Positions 40,348-50,423 are shown, counted from the stretch's first letter. The stretch is 64,000 nt of DNA from Bradyrhizobium sp. 164 (GCF_023073715.1 NZ_JADPKA010000006.1:186001-250000), one strand, 5' to 3'. Made by a program: numbers and translations. Notes: a model not told the origin generated them from the letters alone.

Positions 40348-41529
40348 CTATTCCGCGGGGCAAGCCGCAACGGCGGCCTGGGCGCGGTCGAGCCGGAGGC
40401 TCCACAGCGCCAGCAGGAGACCGACAGCGGTGATGCCGGCTGCGACCAGAGGCAGCGCCGAAAGGCCGAGTCCGCGATCGATGGTGACGCCGCCGGCCCA
40501 GGCGCCGAGAGCGTTACCGAGATTGAACGCGGCGATGTTGAGGCTGGAGGCGAGCGTGCGGCCATCTGGGCCTGCCGCTTCCAGCACGCGAAGCTGGAGC
40601 GGGGCGACGGTCGCAAAGGCGGCGACGCCCAGCAGCAGGATCAGCACGACCGCGGCGATCTTGAGCGACAGCGCGGCGGCAAGGCCAAGAAGCACGATGG
40701 CGAGCGCAGCGAGCGTCCCGATCAGCGCGCCGGCGAGCCCGCGGTCGGCGAGCTTGCCGCCGGCGACGTTGCCGATCGCGAGGCCGACGCCGAACACCAG
40801 CAGGATCGGTGAGACCGCGGCCTCCGAAAAACCGGTGAAGCGCGTCAGGATCGGCTGGATATAGGTGAAGACGACGAACAGGCCGGCAAAGCCGAACACG
40901 GTCATAGCAAGGCCGAGCAGCACCTGCGGGCGGCCGAGCACCGAGACTTCGTCGGCAAGCGAGACCGGCTTGTCGCCGTTGCCGACATGGCCGGGCACCA
41001 GCGCGGCAACCACGGCAAAGGCGATCACACCGATGACCGTCACGGCCCAGAACGCCGCGCGCCAGCCGAGCATCAGGCCGACCCAGGCGCCGAAGGGCAC
41101 GCCCAGCAATGTCGCGACCGTAAGGCCGATGAACATGGTGGCAATCGCCGAGGCCCGCTTGTCCTCGGCGACGAGGCTGGTCGCCACCACCGAGCCAACG
41201 CCGAAGAAGGTACCATGGGCAAGGGAAGTCAACACGCGCGCGGCCATCAGCAATTCGTAGTTCGGTGCCAGTGCGCAGGCCGCATTGCCGAGCGTGAAGA
41301 TCGCCATCAGCGCGAGCAGCACGGTTTTCCGTGGCATTCGCCGCGTCGCCAGCGTCAGGACGGGCGCGCCGACGAACACGCCGAGCGCATAGCCGGAGAT
41401 GAGCAGGCCCGCGACGGGCACCGAGACGTGCATCTCGGCGGCGACCTGGAGCAACAGGCCCATGATGATGAATTCGGTGGTGCCGATGCCAAAGGCACCG
41501 GCGGTGAGCGCAAGGACGGCGGAAGGCAT
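40348..41529 (-). CDS. MFS transporter (drug/sugar efflux type)
   Basis: A 393-aa, twelve-helix major facilitator protein. The signature GTTEFIIMGLLLQVAAEMHV and GAPVLTLATRRMPRKTVLLA (motif A region) match the AraJ/YdhP branch of arabinose/purine/drug efflux permeases. The ATG at 41529 (MPSAVLALTAG) is preferred to the longer 41592 start. It is divergent from a LysR gene (98 bases apart) which probably regulates it. The substrate is unknown. Confidence 0.85.
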   Translation of the reverse strand: MPSAVLALTAGAFGIGTTEFIIMGLLLQVAAEMHVSVPVAGLLISGYALGVFVGAPVLTLATRRMPRKTVLLALMAIFTLGNAACALAPNYELLMAARVLTSLAHGTFFGVGSVVATSLVAEDKRASAIATMFIGLTVATLLGVPFGAWVGLMLGWRAAFWAVTVIGVIAFAVVAALVPGHVGNGDKPVSLADEVSVLGRPQVLLGLAMTVFGFAGLFVVFTYIQPILTRFTGFSEAAVSPILLVFGVGLAIGNVAGGKLADRGLAGALIGTLAALAIVLLGLAAALSLKIAAVVLILLLGVAAFATVAPLQLRVLEAAGPDGRTLASSLNIAAFNLGNALGAWAGGVTIDRGLGLSALPLVAAGITAVGLLLALWSLRLDRAQAAVAACPAE

Positions 41530-41627
41530 GCGTGGCTCCGATGGATGAGACGAGCCACGCAGATAGCCGCGCGTGGGCAAAACCGTTAGCATGGCCGCAA
41601 TCCAATCATTTGTGACGTGAATTCAAC

Positions 41628-42581
41628 ATGGGCCGTTTCGACACCAACCGCTCCGCCGAGATGGAGGTCTTCGTCCGCGTCGTCGACCTCGGCGGATTCA
41701 CCCAGGCCGGTCGAAAACTGCGCCTGACGCCATCGGGCGTGAGCAAGCTGATCTCACGGCTGGAGGCACGGCTCGGCTCGCGCCTCGTCAACCGCACCAC
41801 ACGCAAGCTGACCCTGACCGAAGAAGGGCAGGCGTTCTACCAACGGGCCGTGCGCATCCTCGCAGAGATGGAGGAAGCCGAGCGCGAGGCGGCCTCCGGT
41901 GCGGCCCCGCGCGGCCGCCTCACGGTGAACAGCAACATTCCATTCGGCATGCTGCATGTGATGCCACTGATCCCGCGGTTCCTGGAAGAGCATCCCGACG
42001 TCACGCTCGATCTCGTGCTCACGGATACGGTCATCGACCTGATGCAGGAGCGCGCCGACGTCGCGATCCGGGTCGGCCCGTTGCGTGCGTCACGTCTCGT
42101 CGCCCGAAAACTCGGCACCAGCCGCATGGTCGTGGTCGGCGCGCCGAACTATCTCGCACGTTGCGGCACGCCGAGGACGCCGGCCGACCTAGCTGATCAC
42201 CGCGGCATCGGTTGGACGTTTCCGCGCAGTATCCGGGGCTGGCCATTCAAGCGTGGCGACCACACCGAAGAAGCGGTGCCGCCGCCCGTCGCGCGCGCCA
42301 GCGACGGCGAAGCCGCGCGCCGCCTTGCGCTGGGCGGCGTCGGCCTCGCGCGCCTCGCCCTCTTCCACATCGGCCCCGACATCGAATCGGGCCGCCTCGT
42401 CCCGGTGCTGCAAAGCCACAATCCCGGCGACCGCGAAGACATCCACGCCGTCTATGTCGGCCACACCGCGCCGCTCCCGGCACGCGTCCGTGCGTTCATT
42501 GATTTTCTCGCCGAGCATGTGCGGGTGAGCGATCCCGTGCTGAAGCGGGCCGGAGACGGGAGATGGAAGCTGACGAGATGA
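41628..42581 (+). CDS. LysR family transcriptional regulator
   Basis: A 317-aa LysR regulator. An N-terminal winged HTH (about 10-70; EMEVFVRVVDLGGFTQAGRK and SGVSKLISRLEARLGSRLVN) precedes a periplasmic-binding-protein-like effector domain (VNSNIPFGMLHVMPLIPRFL and VGLARLALFHIGPDIESGRL). It is divergent from the MFS gene. Its stop lies six bases before the left attachment repeat, so the integrated element did not disrupt it. Confidence 0.9.
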   Translation: MGRFDTNRSAEMEVFVRVVDLGGFTQAGRKLRLTPSGVSKLISRLEARLGSRLVNRTTRKLTLTEEGQAFYQRAVRILAEMEEAEREAASGAAPRGRLTVNSNIPFGMLHVMPLIPRFLEEHPDVTLDLVLTDTVIDLMQERADVAIRVGPLRASRLVARKLGTSRMVVVGAPNYLARCGTPRTPADLADHRGIGWTFPRSIRGWPFKRGDHTEEAVPPPVARASDGEAARRLALGGVGLARLALFHIGPDIESGRLVPVLQSHNPGDREDIHAVYVGHTAPLPARVRAFIDFLAEHVRVSDPVLKRAGDGRWKLTR

Positions 42582-42587
42582 GACCAA

Positions 42588-42601
42588 TGGCGGAGAGAGT
42601 G
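42588..42601 (+). other. Left attachment repeat (att)
   Basis: TGGCGGAGAGAGTG, identical to 56401-56414. It is a duplicated 14-bp copy of the tRNA-Ser 3' end, six bases after the LysR stop. Confidence 0.85.
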
Positions 42602-42663
42602 TCCGCCCATGAGTTAGATTAACATATTGTTTCTATTGATATAACACTTGATGTCACTGATCA

Positions 42664-42685
42664 TGGCCCTACCTTTGGCCCCACC
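42664..42685 (+). other. Putative integrase arm site, left
   Basis: A 22-base sequence beginning TGGCCCTACC and ending TTGGCCCCACC. It matches 56256-56277 at 20 of 22 positions in the same orientation. Each holds two tandem TGGCCC(T/C)ACC units. Confidence 0.6.
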
Positions 42686-42775
42686 AAGGCTGCCGAGCGG
42701 TGTTGGTGCCTCGAGCGCTGACGAACGTCGCCGAAAAGCAGCAAGATCAAACATGTTCATTTAAGATTGGAAGCA

Positions 42776-44476
42776 TCAGGAAGACGCACGAATCCTGTTC
42801 AAGCGGATAAGCCTGTCGTCTGTGAGCAATTTCGGATCGGCCTTCCCAATGCGGTCCAGCAACTCGGATAATCCGTAAGGCCATTGACGCACGTTCTCAG
42901 TGAGCACTGCGTGCAATAGCGACAGCGTAGCTTCCGGATATTTATCAATCAGATCATCTTCTCTGTGCTCGTGAATGGGCAGATTGATGTAGTCCTGATC
43001 AATCGGCACGACGAACGGCAGGACGAGTTGAACAAACAGGGGAAAGCGCTCCTTCTGAGCGAACGCCAACTCGGCGAGAGCCGCAGATACTCTAGGAGTC
43101 TTGACGGCGATTTGCTTGGGCCACACTTGCCCCAAAAGCCGCAGCGCCGTTTCACTCCAATTGGAGTCTGGTGCCTCAATCCAGTTTTTTAAGTACCAAA
43201 GCAACTGTGCGCGAAAATCATCGTCAGCATCCACCAGAAGGGCAGTCAGTTCTTCGTCGGCAATCCATTGAGTATCGTTCCCTGTATGCTTACGGCCCCA
43301 GGCGGCCAACACTATACCCGCAAGAATTTCCGTATGGCGCCGACGCGTCTCAGAGTTCCGGTGTGTCAGCCGCAACAACGCCGGCTTGAGCTTGATGAAG
43401 AGGCTTTCTTGCGGGAGCTTCGCGCCCCAAAAGAATCCCGCCCAAAATGCGTCGGCATCATCATCTTCGCGCGCGATTGCGGGAAGCAGCGCGACGGTGA
43501 CCCATTCCTCATCTATCGAGAATAGCCAAACCAGGTTGTGACAAAGAATGGTCAAGGCATGTCGGCGATTGTCAGCCGGAAGCGAAAGCAGTTCATCACA
43601 TTTTGCTTTCCACCCGTGGGGCAGGCCCATTCCGCCCCTGGCTTTATTAATCTCAGGGTCAGCAAGCAGGAACTGGGCAAGCTCACCCACAGGTGCGTTT
43701 AGAGCTTCAGTCGCCCATTCCGGCCGCGCCTTACGAACGATTGTCGTGTCCCCGGAATCAGGACGGTCTCTCAGAACTGAGACCAGCCGCATCCAGAGCC
43801 GATCAACTGCCGGTCGGTAGTCGGGCAGCAATCGCATATGTACTTTCAGCAGCCAACCTGTAATCGATCGAAGGAACTCTCTCACGAAGGTTTCGGGAAA
43901 TGCATTCAATCGACCGATAATCAGCAAGACGAACCGAACGGTGTCATCTTTTCTTTTCTCCTCGCTGAAAAACGTTTGCCATTCAGCCGTAGGGTACCAA
44001 TTCGACTTTGCAGCTAAAGCGAGCGCCGAAAAGGCGCGGACAGGCTTTGTCTCACACAACCCTCTGAAAGGGTCCCTTTCGACAAAGAACCTATCTGGAG
44101 ACCTTCCCGATATCTTCGCGGCGTATTCGAGAACTTGCCCTAGGGGTTTGTCTCCTAGCTCCGCGCTTTCGGTGTCAGTCGCTACCCATCTCGTGCGCAT
44201 GCCCACGGAGAACGCGGCGCTTGGCGCCCATTCCTCGCGCCAATCAGGATCGCGCTTACGGAGTTCTTCTGTCACACGGTCTATGTCGAAAGAAAAGCTG
44301 ACGCCCTTCAGGTGAAGATAGTGTATCCGACTAAGGGTGGCACTGGCGCTGCGTTGCTTGAACTCGACAGATGTCTCCCCAGTCCACTTCCGCCGCCCGC
44401 TCAAGAGCCGCCGCTCAATTGAACGCTGCGTCCCAAGCGGCATTTCTGCCCAACGCTTTTCCAAGGCTAGGAGCAA
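42776..44476 (-). pseudogene. C-terminal part of split SIR2 defence-type gene (DUF4020-like)
   Basis: A 566-codon open stretch with no recognisable start; its first in-frame start-like codon is a TTG at 44476 inside the overlap. The same frame is open upstream and reads EEFWDSQHQRDLLLALEKRW, a natural continuation of the preceding gene after a -1 shift. The sequence is helical with tryptophan-rich repeats (PLGTQRSIERRLLSGRRKWT) and recalls the DUF4020-type C-terminal region of large SIR2 proteins; this match is from memory. It is probably not made as a separate protein. Codon use and base content are more AT-rich than the flanking chromosome. Confidence 0.7.
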
Positions 44477-46605
44477 ATCGCGTTGGTGCTGACTATCCCA
44501 AAACTCCTCGCGGATATAGAACGAAGCACCTGTCCAATTTCGCGTCGATCAACGATGCTATTGTCGGCGCAAAACCAAATTTTAATGTGAGCCGCAACAG
44601 GACCTTGTGTATCGTACCACGCGCGCGCTTCTTGTTTGGCAAGCTTGATATCGCTCTTAGCGAGTTCGCCAAAAACCTTTACGTATTGGAAGAGAGGAGC
44701 ATTAATGCCTGACCGATACTTCCGTTCGGGCCCATTTTCTTCATCCTCTTCATTGATCGAATTCAAGCTGGAAAGACCATAACCTCCGATCTCCATTTCG
44801 AGGACAGAGCCAAGTTCGAGGTTTTGCCGCAGCTCTTTAGCAAGTATCGAAAGCAACTCTTTTGGAACGGAAAGCTCCTCGCCGTGACCGGGATACTCAA
44901 CATCCAAGCTCAACAAGTCGCGCAAGCAAAGAGCAGAGTCATCATCGGGCGCCCGCGGCGAAAACATAAACGCGCGACTTGCTTTGATATATGGGCGGTG
45001 AAACGTCGCCAGTTCTCGGACCGATGCTGCCGTCCAACCGTCAATTTTCACCTCGGCCAGCAACTGGTAATAGTCCGTCGAGAAATCGTCTGAACCGTGG
45101 CTCCAGGATGAGATGAGATGACGCCACGCCGATCTCACGACTGATGGCGCTTCGCCTGTTCCGCGCTCCATCCGGTATCGAATGCGACGCTGTATGTCGG
45201 GGTGAAGACCTAGCTGTCCCGCCGCCCACCAGACCGAAGCCGGCTGGTGGCACACATTTTCGAGCCACGCTCCAAGATATCCCACTCGTGTAGCCAGTCG
45301 CGGTGAATTGATAGAGTAGTGTCCACGCAGCGCCGCAACTTGGTCCTCTCGGAGGTTCTGTCGATCTTCACGCGTGAGCGCGAACGCGCTCCATGCGCTT
45401 GCTGGGATATCTCTACGGTTGAACTCGCTCGTTCTCTGATCCACGTGTGCGGGCACCGGATCGCTGTCGATGCCATAGGCAGGAAACGGATCGAAGTGCG
45501 TCCGCTCTTCCGCCAGTTTCCCAATGCGCCCAGCTTCGGCGAAACGAATTGCTGGATCGAATGTACAAAGCCAGCTTGCAGGGATGGGTGTTGGCGCGAC
45601 GGCCAGACGGCGCGCCCCCTCTAGCGTGGTCGCAACATGTGCGATCTGTCCTCTTATATGTTGCTCGCAGCTCTCGGGACCGGGCATGGCTTGCGCGAAA
45701 AGACTATCAAACCAGCCGTTGGGATTGCGCGCTCTCTCAGCCCATAGGGCAAGAGAATTCCAAAGTGCCGCATGACCATTAGCCTGATCGTAGACAATCG
45801 GCTTAACGCCTTTTTGAAACCATCGCGCTTCCGCTTCTTCGAATAAGCCTGATTGTAACGCGTACGCGCCATTAAGGGCGCCCGGCGAACGGTTTAGCGC
45901 TTCAAGCAGGTATTGCATCGGCGGGTCGTCAGCGGAGTATCCCACAAACACGACGAAGAAGCTTTCTAGGACCTTTCTGATGAAGTCGGCAGCCCACCGG
46001 TCAGCCAAGTAGGCACGACCGAACTCAGCGCTCGATATGATGAAACCGTCTCCTTCCGCATCGCTATAGTCGCGATTTACATGACCGTGCAGATGGATGA
46101 TGCCGTTGAATTCATCGCTGCGCTTCGGATCAGGGAGTTGCGGCGGCCTGGAGAATGGAATTGAAGCGTCGCATTCTTCGAACAACAAGTCGAAATTCGT
46201 CGTAATTAGCCGAACCCTGCCGTCGGGTCCTCTCGCGAGATCGATCAGAACGCGATGAGCACTAAGGTCAATGACGCTCTCCGGCTTGAGCGCCTGCGCA
46301 ATGGCACAATAGATATCGCGGCTTCTATATTCCCTCTCCATAAGCCCGAAGACACGATCGGCGGAAATTAATCCGCCCACACCGGGAATTTGCGGTACGG
46401 TTTCAATAGCACTGATAAGTTGTCGCGCCGGCTTGTCCGAACCAATCGCTAACTTGTCGGCAACGGCGTGAGCCAATCCGATGAAGTCCTTCAGCCCCAC
46501 TCGGGCGCGAGAGACGCCGGCGCCGCAAAAGAAGACAACTCTTCCTTCATCGCGCGCGACGAGCAGTTCGTCTGGAAAGCTGGGACCGTCCTTGATGAAG
46601 CGCAA
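44467..46605 (-). CDS. SIR2-domain protein, N-terminal part of a split defence gene
   Basis: A 712-aa product beginning with TTG at 46605. A SIR2-like NAD-binding domain (about 20-250) shows FFCGAGVS (25-32), TTNFD with N137, HLHGHV with H173 and the FVVFVGYSADDPPM end typical of defence sirtuins. In phage-defence proteins such as DSR2 and ThsA, the matching N and H are needed for NAD destruction. The rest is a helical region. The last residues after about 690 are out of register: the neighbouring frame continues the protein. An intact form would be about 1,280 aa. Upstream there is no good ribosome site. Effector activity is inferred, and the gene may be inactive. Confidence 0.78.
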   Translation of the reverse strand: MRFIKDGPSFPDELLVARDEGRVVFFCGAGVSRARVGLKDFIGLAHAVADKLAIGSDKPARQLISAIETVPQIPGVGGLISADRVFGLMEREYRSRDIYCAIAQALKPESVIDLSAHRVLIDLARGPDGRVRLITTNFDLLFEECDASIPFSRPPQLPDPKRSDEFNGIIHLHGHVNRDYSDAEGDGFIISSAEFGRAYLADRWAADFIRKVLESFFVVFVGYSADDPPMQYLLEALNRSPGALNGAYALQSGLFEEAEARWFQKGVKPIVYDQANGHAALWNSLALWAERARNPNGWFDSLFAQAMPGPESCEQHIRGQIAHVATTLEGARRLAVAPTPIPASWLCTFDPAIRFAEAGRIGKLAEERTHFDPFPAYGIDSDPVPAHVDQRTSEFNRRDIPASAWSAFALTREDRQNLREDQVAALRGHYSINSPRLATRVGYLGAWLENVCHQPASVWWAAGQLGLHPDIQRRIRYRMERGTGEAPSVVRSAWRHLISSWSHGSDDFSTDYYQLLAEVKIDGWTAASVRELATFHRPYIKASRAFMFSPRAPDDDSALCLRDLLSLDVEYPGHGEELSVPKELLSILAKELRQNLELGSVLEMEIGGYGLSSLNSINEEDEENGPERKYRSGINAPLFQYVKVFGELAKSDIKLAKQEARAWYDTQGPVAAHIKIWFCADNSIVDRREIGQVLRSISARSFGIVSTNAICS

Positions 46606-47508
46606 CGCCGCTCTCTCTACGCCGCCGCTGCCTGGACAGCGCTCGCGCTCGTGACCCGCTTACCACCGGGTCACTTTCAGCCATCCGCTATCGATCATAC
46701 TTCGGCTTTGGATTTTTCTTCTAGCCCGCTACAGATACCCAAACTGCCGCCAGAGACAACCATGCCGTGTAACGGCCCACAACTTACTCTTCCCTAAGCC
46801 GAACCAAATTCGCGCTCAGCTGCTGGCGGTCAGCGCCAGGGCTATTCCCGCAATGCGTCGTACGATGGAAGAACCTAACGACGCTCAAATTAATTTGGAG
46901 CGCCGTAGATCGTCTAATGCATCCAGCCTTTTCGGCGGTATGGCGAGCGATTGCGATCCCATGTGTTGCCGCTTGAGGCACTTGTTGCCGTTGTGTTGCT
47001 CTCGTCGGCAACATCAAAGGTATTGATCCTTAAGTGTTTTCCCTCATTTGTTGCCATGTTGCCGTCCAAAACCCGAAGTCGATTTAGAAGGCTTCTCGCT
47101 AAGTTTGCCAAGGGCTCTGGCTGGCGCAGCGTAGGGATAAGCGCCACCGCCGGCTAACCTGCGAGAATACGGCAACACGGCAACATTTCGCCTTTTCGTT
47201 CGTGGGGCCAATCACTTACGTGTTGCTTACATACTGCAACGCGACGGCAACACGGCAACGCTGTGGGATGTCCGCTTTCGGTGATGGTGCAGGCGTGCAC
47301 TAGACGACTTCGCGGCTTCTCCGAGTGACCCTAAGGCGACCTTGGCAGCGCGCTTCCGATCGCGCCTAGATGCGAACCTCAGATGTGAGGAGCAGGGCAA
47401 CTGATCGTGTTGATGGCGGTACTCGGGTTGTCGCCTGACGACACCGCTACTATTTAAGGTGGGTGAATACTTGCCTCGGCGCGCGCTTTGGAATCTGGAG
47501 CCTCGTTG
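46606..47508. other. Non-coding gap in the element, with iteron-like cluster
   Basis: About 900 bases between the SIR2 gene and the binding-protein gene without a credible protein. The interval 46965-47259 contains the GTTGCC cluster listed separately. The remaining stretches show only short ORFs without family features. Confidence 0.5.
46965..47259. repeat. GTTGCC iteron-like repeat cluster, candidate origin
   Basis: Within 295 bases there are eight exact GTTGCC hexamers on either strand: 46965, 46984 and 47050, 47058 on the top strand; 47007, 47171, 47179, 47246 and 47254 as GGCAAC. Three pairs are spaced 8 bases apart (47050/47058, 47171/47179, 47246/47254), and further near copies (GTTGCT) occur. 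Such repeats suit a replication protein or a regulator. The exact count above is nine starts listed by eye. Confidence 0.55.
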
Positions 47509-48339
47509 ATGCATCATGGTCTGATGCTTGGCATTGCCGTACTCGCGACGCTTATCGCCCCAGGCACAAGAAATTGTGCGGACGCTAGATCTCTGGCGGA
47601 GGTGCGGCAGACCGGTATCCTACGCCTCTGCGCCAACCCATCCGCACTTCCTTATTCGAACCTCACCGATAGAGGCGGTCTTGCCGGATTCGAAGTCGAA
47701 CTCGCGGAAGCGTTGGCGCACGAGATGGGATTTGAGCTCGGTGTGACCTGGGTTCGAAACGCCGGTGATATTAAGAACTCGGATTGCGATATCTTGATGG
47801 ACGTCGTCGCCTCCGCCGCAAGCTACGATCGGGAGGGACTTACCGGGCCGCTGACAACCCATCTACCTCTTCGCTTTTCGAGACCTTACGCAGACAGCGG
47901 TGTTGTCCTCGTCATTTCATCTCGATCTTCGGTTCGTCGGCTTAACGATTTGCACGGTCAGAAGATTGGCGTCATGGTTGGCACCATTGAGCACGAGTGG
48001 TTGGCCAAACACGACTTCCGCGTTTCGGTCTTCGCCTCTCAGGAGGACATAATTGCCGCGATCGAGGCAGGCGAAATCGAAGTCGGCGCCACAAACCCCG
48101 TGATTGTCGGCTGGTATCGGCACGAACACCCCAGCACGGCAGTAAGGATACCCGACGGATACGAGCCAGAACCGGCACTGCGCTGGAGTGTTTCAGTCGG
48201 GCTTCGCCGAGCGGACGATGCGCTGCTTGCAGCCGTGGATGCTGCGGTGTCACGAGTGGTCGAGCAGCAGATACCAGCGCAGATCTACGCGAAGTATGGC
48301 ATTACCTATCTACCCCCTTCCGGCGCAGGTCTCCAGTAA
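47509..48339 (+). CDS. Periplasmic substrate-binding protein, family 3 (MoxJ/XoxJ-like)
   Basis: A 276-aa exported SBP. The ATG at 47509 has GGAG eight bases upstream; a TTG at 47488 is an alternative. An N-terminal hydrophobic stretch (LMLGIAVLATLIAPG) precedes VRQTGILRLCANPSALPYSN, GFEVELAEALAHEMGFELGV and CDILMDVVASAASYD, which fit SBP_bac_3 and particularly the quinoprotein-dehydrogenase-associated SBPs (MoxJ/XoxJ). No permease, ATPase or dehydrogenase is nearby. It is the only rightward gene in the element, so it may be a cargo gene. The role is unknown. Confidence 0.78.
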   Translation: MHHGLMLGIAVLATLIAPGTRNCADARSLAEVRQTGILRLCANPSALPYSNLTDRGGLAGFEVELAEALAHEMGFELGVTWVRNAGDIKNSDCDILMDVVASAASYDREGLTGPLTTHLPLRFSRPYADSGVVLVISSRSSVRRLNDLHGQKIGVMVGTIEHEWLAKHDFRVSVFASQEDIIAAIEAGEIEVGATNPVIVGWYRHEHPSTAVRIPDGYEPEPALRWSVSVGLRRADDALLAAVDAAVSRVVEQQIPAQIYAKYGITYLPPSGAGLQ

Positions 48340-48545
48340 GGATGCAAAGCCTGGTGCGACTGACACTACGACCACTGCTCTATCCTCACGGTACAAGCAA
48401 GGCTAGATGCCTTGATGTTAAGGCGTCTGCTCACGGACAGGAAGCCGCACTGTGCTTACTAGAACAGTTCTTCCACTTATGGTCCCTTCGGCGACATACT
48501 GACGAGCCCTTCCAACGTTCGCTTTCTGAACTGTGAGCGACATTC

Positions 48546-50423
48546 CTAGCCCCTCACGGCCTCGGGCCTCATCCTGACGCCGGTAAACCATCTGCGCATG
48601 CTGGTGCCCTTCCCGTGTGCGCCCATGCCCGGGTCGCGCCACCGACGCGCCCTTGGATCGAAGCGAACACCGCGCTCCCCAAGCGCCGCGATGACGTCAG
48701 TCTTGAAGTCTGTCTTGTTGCGCCGCTCGCGGCTAGACATTCCTTCGTCGTGGGCTGCCCAATGCTCATAGGCATTGAAGGCGACGGCCAATGGCACGGC
48801 ATCGGCATTATCGCCGGTCACGATTAGGCACTCCATCGCGAACCGCAGCGCCGGGCTCTGAGCTTCCGCAAGCTCCTGCTGGGCCTTCCGGCCGCGCTCA
48901 CCAATGGTGAAGCGGTTGCCATTGGCGCGAAGGCGCCGAAGCCCCTCAATGGCCCAATTGGCGATGCCGCTCAACTCCGCCCGAAGCTTGGTCCCTAGTT
49001 CTGTATCCTTTGCCTTTGCGAACGACGATTCAAACACCAACACAAGTTCGCGGTCCGCCAAAGCACCGGATTCGTCCAAGAACTTTGGATGCTTGTTCGC
49101 CACCAAGACAATCTTAGCCGGAATCTTCACCGATAACATCGACATATTCTTGCGATTCACCGACACTTCGTCGTTGCCGGTGATGGATTTAATGCGCTCG
49201 ATGGCAGCGGAACGCCGGGACAAGTCGGCGTCGTGCGCGTCGGGGATGAAGATAGCGCGTTTATCCATCAATCCTGCTAAGCCGAAGTCGCCCGCGAGAT
49301 CGTTGAGCATGACAGAAGCGTGGTGGTGCTTGCCGATAAGCCCCTGAAGGATGCGCGTCAGTGTGCCCTTGCCACCGCGCTTCGCGCCGATCATCGCCAA
49401 CAGAACTTCAACGGACGTGTCGGCCGTCAGCGCGTAGCCAAAGAACTCTTGGAGAGTTGGATGAAACGACGGATGTAGCCACTCCTTCAGCTTTTCCAGG
49501 AAGAGCGGCGCCGTCGCCTCCGGATCATAGCTCCATTCGGGAAGCCCCGTTGCGAAATACCGGCCATCATGTGGAATTAGATCGCCCTTTGCTGCATTGA
49601 CGATGCCGTTCCCAGCAAGAATCAAGTCGTTCGGCTCCGGCGCGTCATCGGGCTTGACGATCCATTCGTGCGGACGCGCTTTGCTGAAGCAAGCGAGCTT
49701 GATCGCCTTCACCATCAAGAAGATCTTGCCCACGTCCAGCACGTTGATCGGATCAGTGGCGCGAATCTCCGCAGCCGATTCGCCGTCATCGAGAGCCTGC
49801 CAGACGCGATTGCCCTCAAGAGTGTATAGGGTGCCATCCGACGAAATCAGCCGGTCCGGCCGCTCCGCAAGAAACGTTTCGGCGCACTTCGCGGCGTTGT
49901 CTTTGCCCTGATACGTCAGCGGCTTCGGCCACACCCGCGCCGGCTGGTCATCGGACGCCGCCGGCCACGGATTATCGGGATCGCTTCCGACCAGACCCAC
50001 GTTGGCACGGCGAGCGCGACTCAGCGTGCCCGGCGCAGTCCTAGCGGACAGGTAGGCCCGGTGAACCTGTTCATTCACGTCACCCTTCGGAATTGGACTC
50101 GTGCAATAGCGGTGGACCAGTTCGACGGCTTGCGTCTTGGAAATGCCGAGGTCGCGAACGCGCCTGGCTAGGTCGAAGATGTGCTTGCGGCCCTCGGCGT
50201 TATCCAAGGGGCCGCCCGCCATGTCGCGACAGATTTGTTTGGCTTTCACGATGTCCACGGCGTTGTCCCAGCCATACCGGGGCGCCGGACCGTATTCGAA
50301 GCGGGCCTCAACCTCAAAATGGGGATCGGTCTCCGGCTCCACAATGGCGACTGAGAAGGTCGGAAAGATCGTCAAGAACCGGGGCGGGCTTACCGCGCTG
50401 TGATCGCCTTCGTCGTCGTACAT
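48546..50423 (-). CDS. Primase/SF3-type helicase-like replication protein
   Basis: A 625-aa protein of the P4-like DNA primase/D5 helicase type. The start at 50423 (MYDDEGDHSAVS) has GGAG seven bases upstream; an ATG at 50486 would add 21 residues. The C-terminal half has a Walker A loop GAKRGGKGTLTRIL (about 346-359), a Walker B-like RAIFIPDAHD (about 389-398), then SITGNDEVSVNRKN and KIVLVANKHPKFLDESGALA, as in SF3 helicases. The N-terminal part has NPWPAASDD and a helical stretch, but no clear primase zinc motif, so helicase activity is better supported than priming. It should replicate the element. Confidence 0.82.
   Translation of the reverse strand: MYDDEGDHSAVSPPRFLTIFPTFSVAIVEPETDPHFEVEARFEYGPAPRYGWDNAVDIVKAKQICRDMAGGPLDNAEGRKHIFDLARRVRDLGISKTQAVELVHRYCTSPIPKGDVNEQVHRAYLSARTAPGTLSRARRANVGLVGSDPDNPWPAASDDQPARVWPKPLTYQGKDNAAKCAETFLAERPDRLISSDGTLYTLEGNRVWQALDDGESAAEIRATDPINVLDVGKIFLMVKAIKLACFSKARPHEWIVKPDDAPEPNDLILAGNGIVNAAKGDLIPHDGRYFATGLPEWSYDPEATAPLFLEKLKEWLHPSFHPTLQEFFGYALTADTSVEVLLAMIGAKRGGKGTLTRILQGLIGKHHHASVMLNDLAGDFGLAGLMDKRAIFIPDAHDADLSRRSAAIERIKSITGNDEVSVNRKNMSMLSVKIPAKIVLVANKHPKFLDESGALADRELVLVFESSFAKAKDTELGTKLRAELSGIANWAIEGLRRLRANGNRFTIGERGRKAQQELAEAQSPALRFAMECLIVTGDNADAVPLAVAFNAYEHWAAHDEGMSSRERRNKTDFKTDVIAALGERGVRFDPRARRWRDPGMGAHGKGTSMRRWFTGVRMRPEAVRG

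Noticed and set aside
44467..44476. A normal two-gene overlap with reinitiation at the SIR2 locus.
   Set aside because: The only start in the overlap is a TTG without a ribosome site, and the frame upstream of it reads as protein continuous with the preceding gene, favouring a frameshift.
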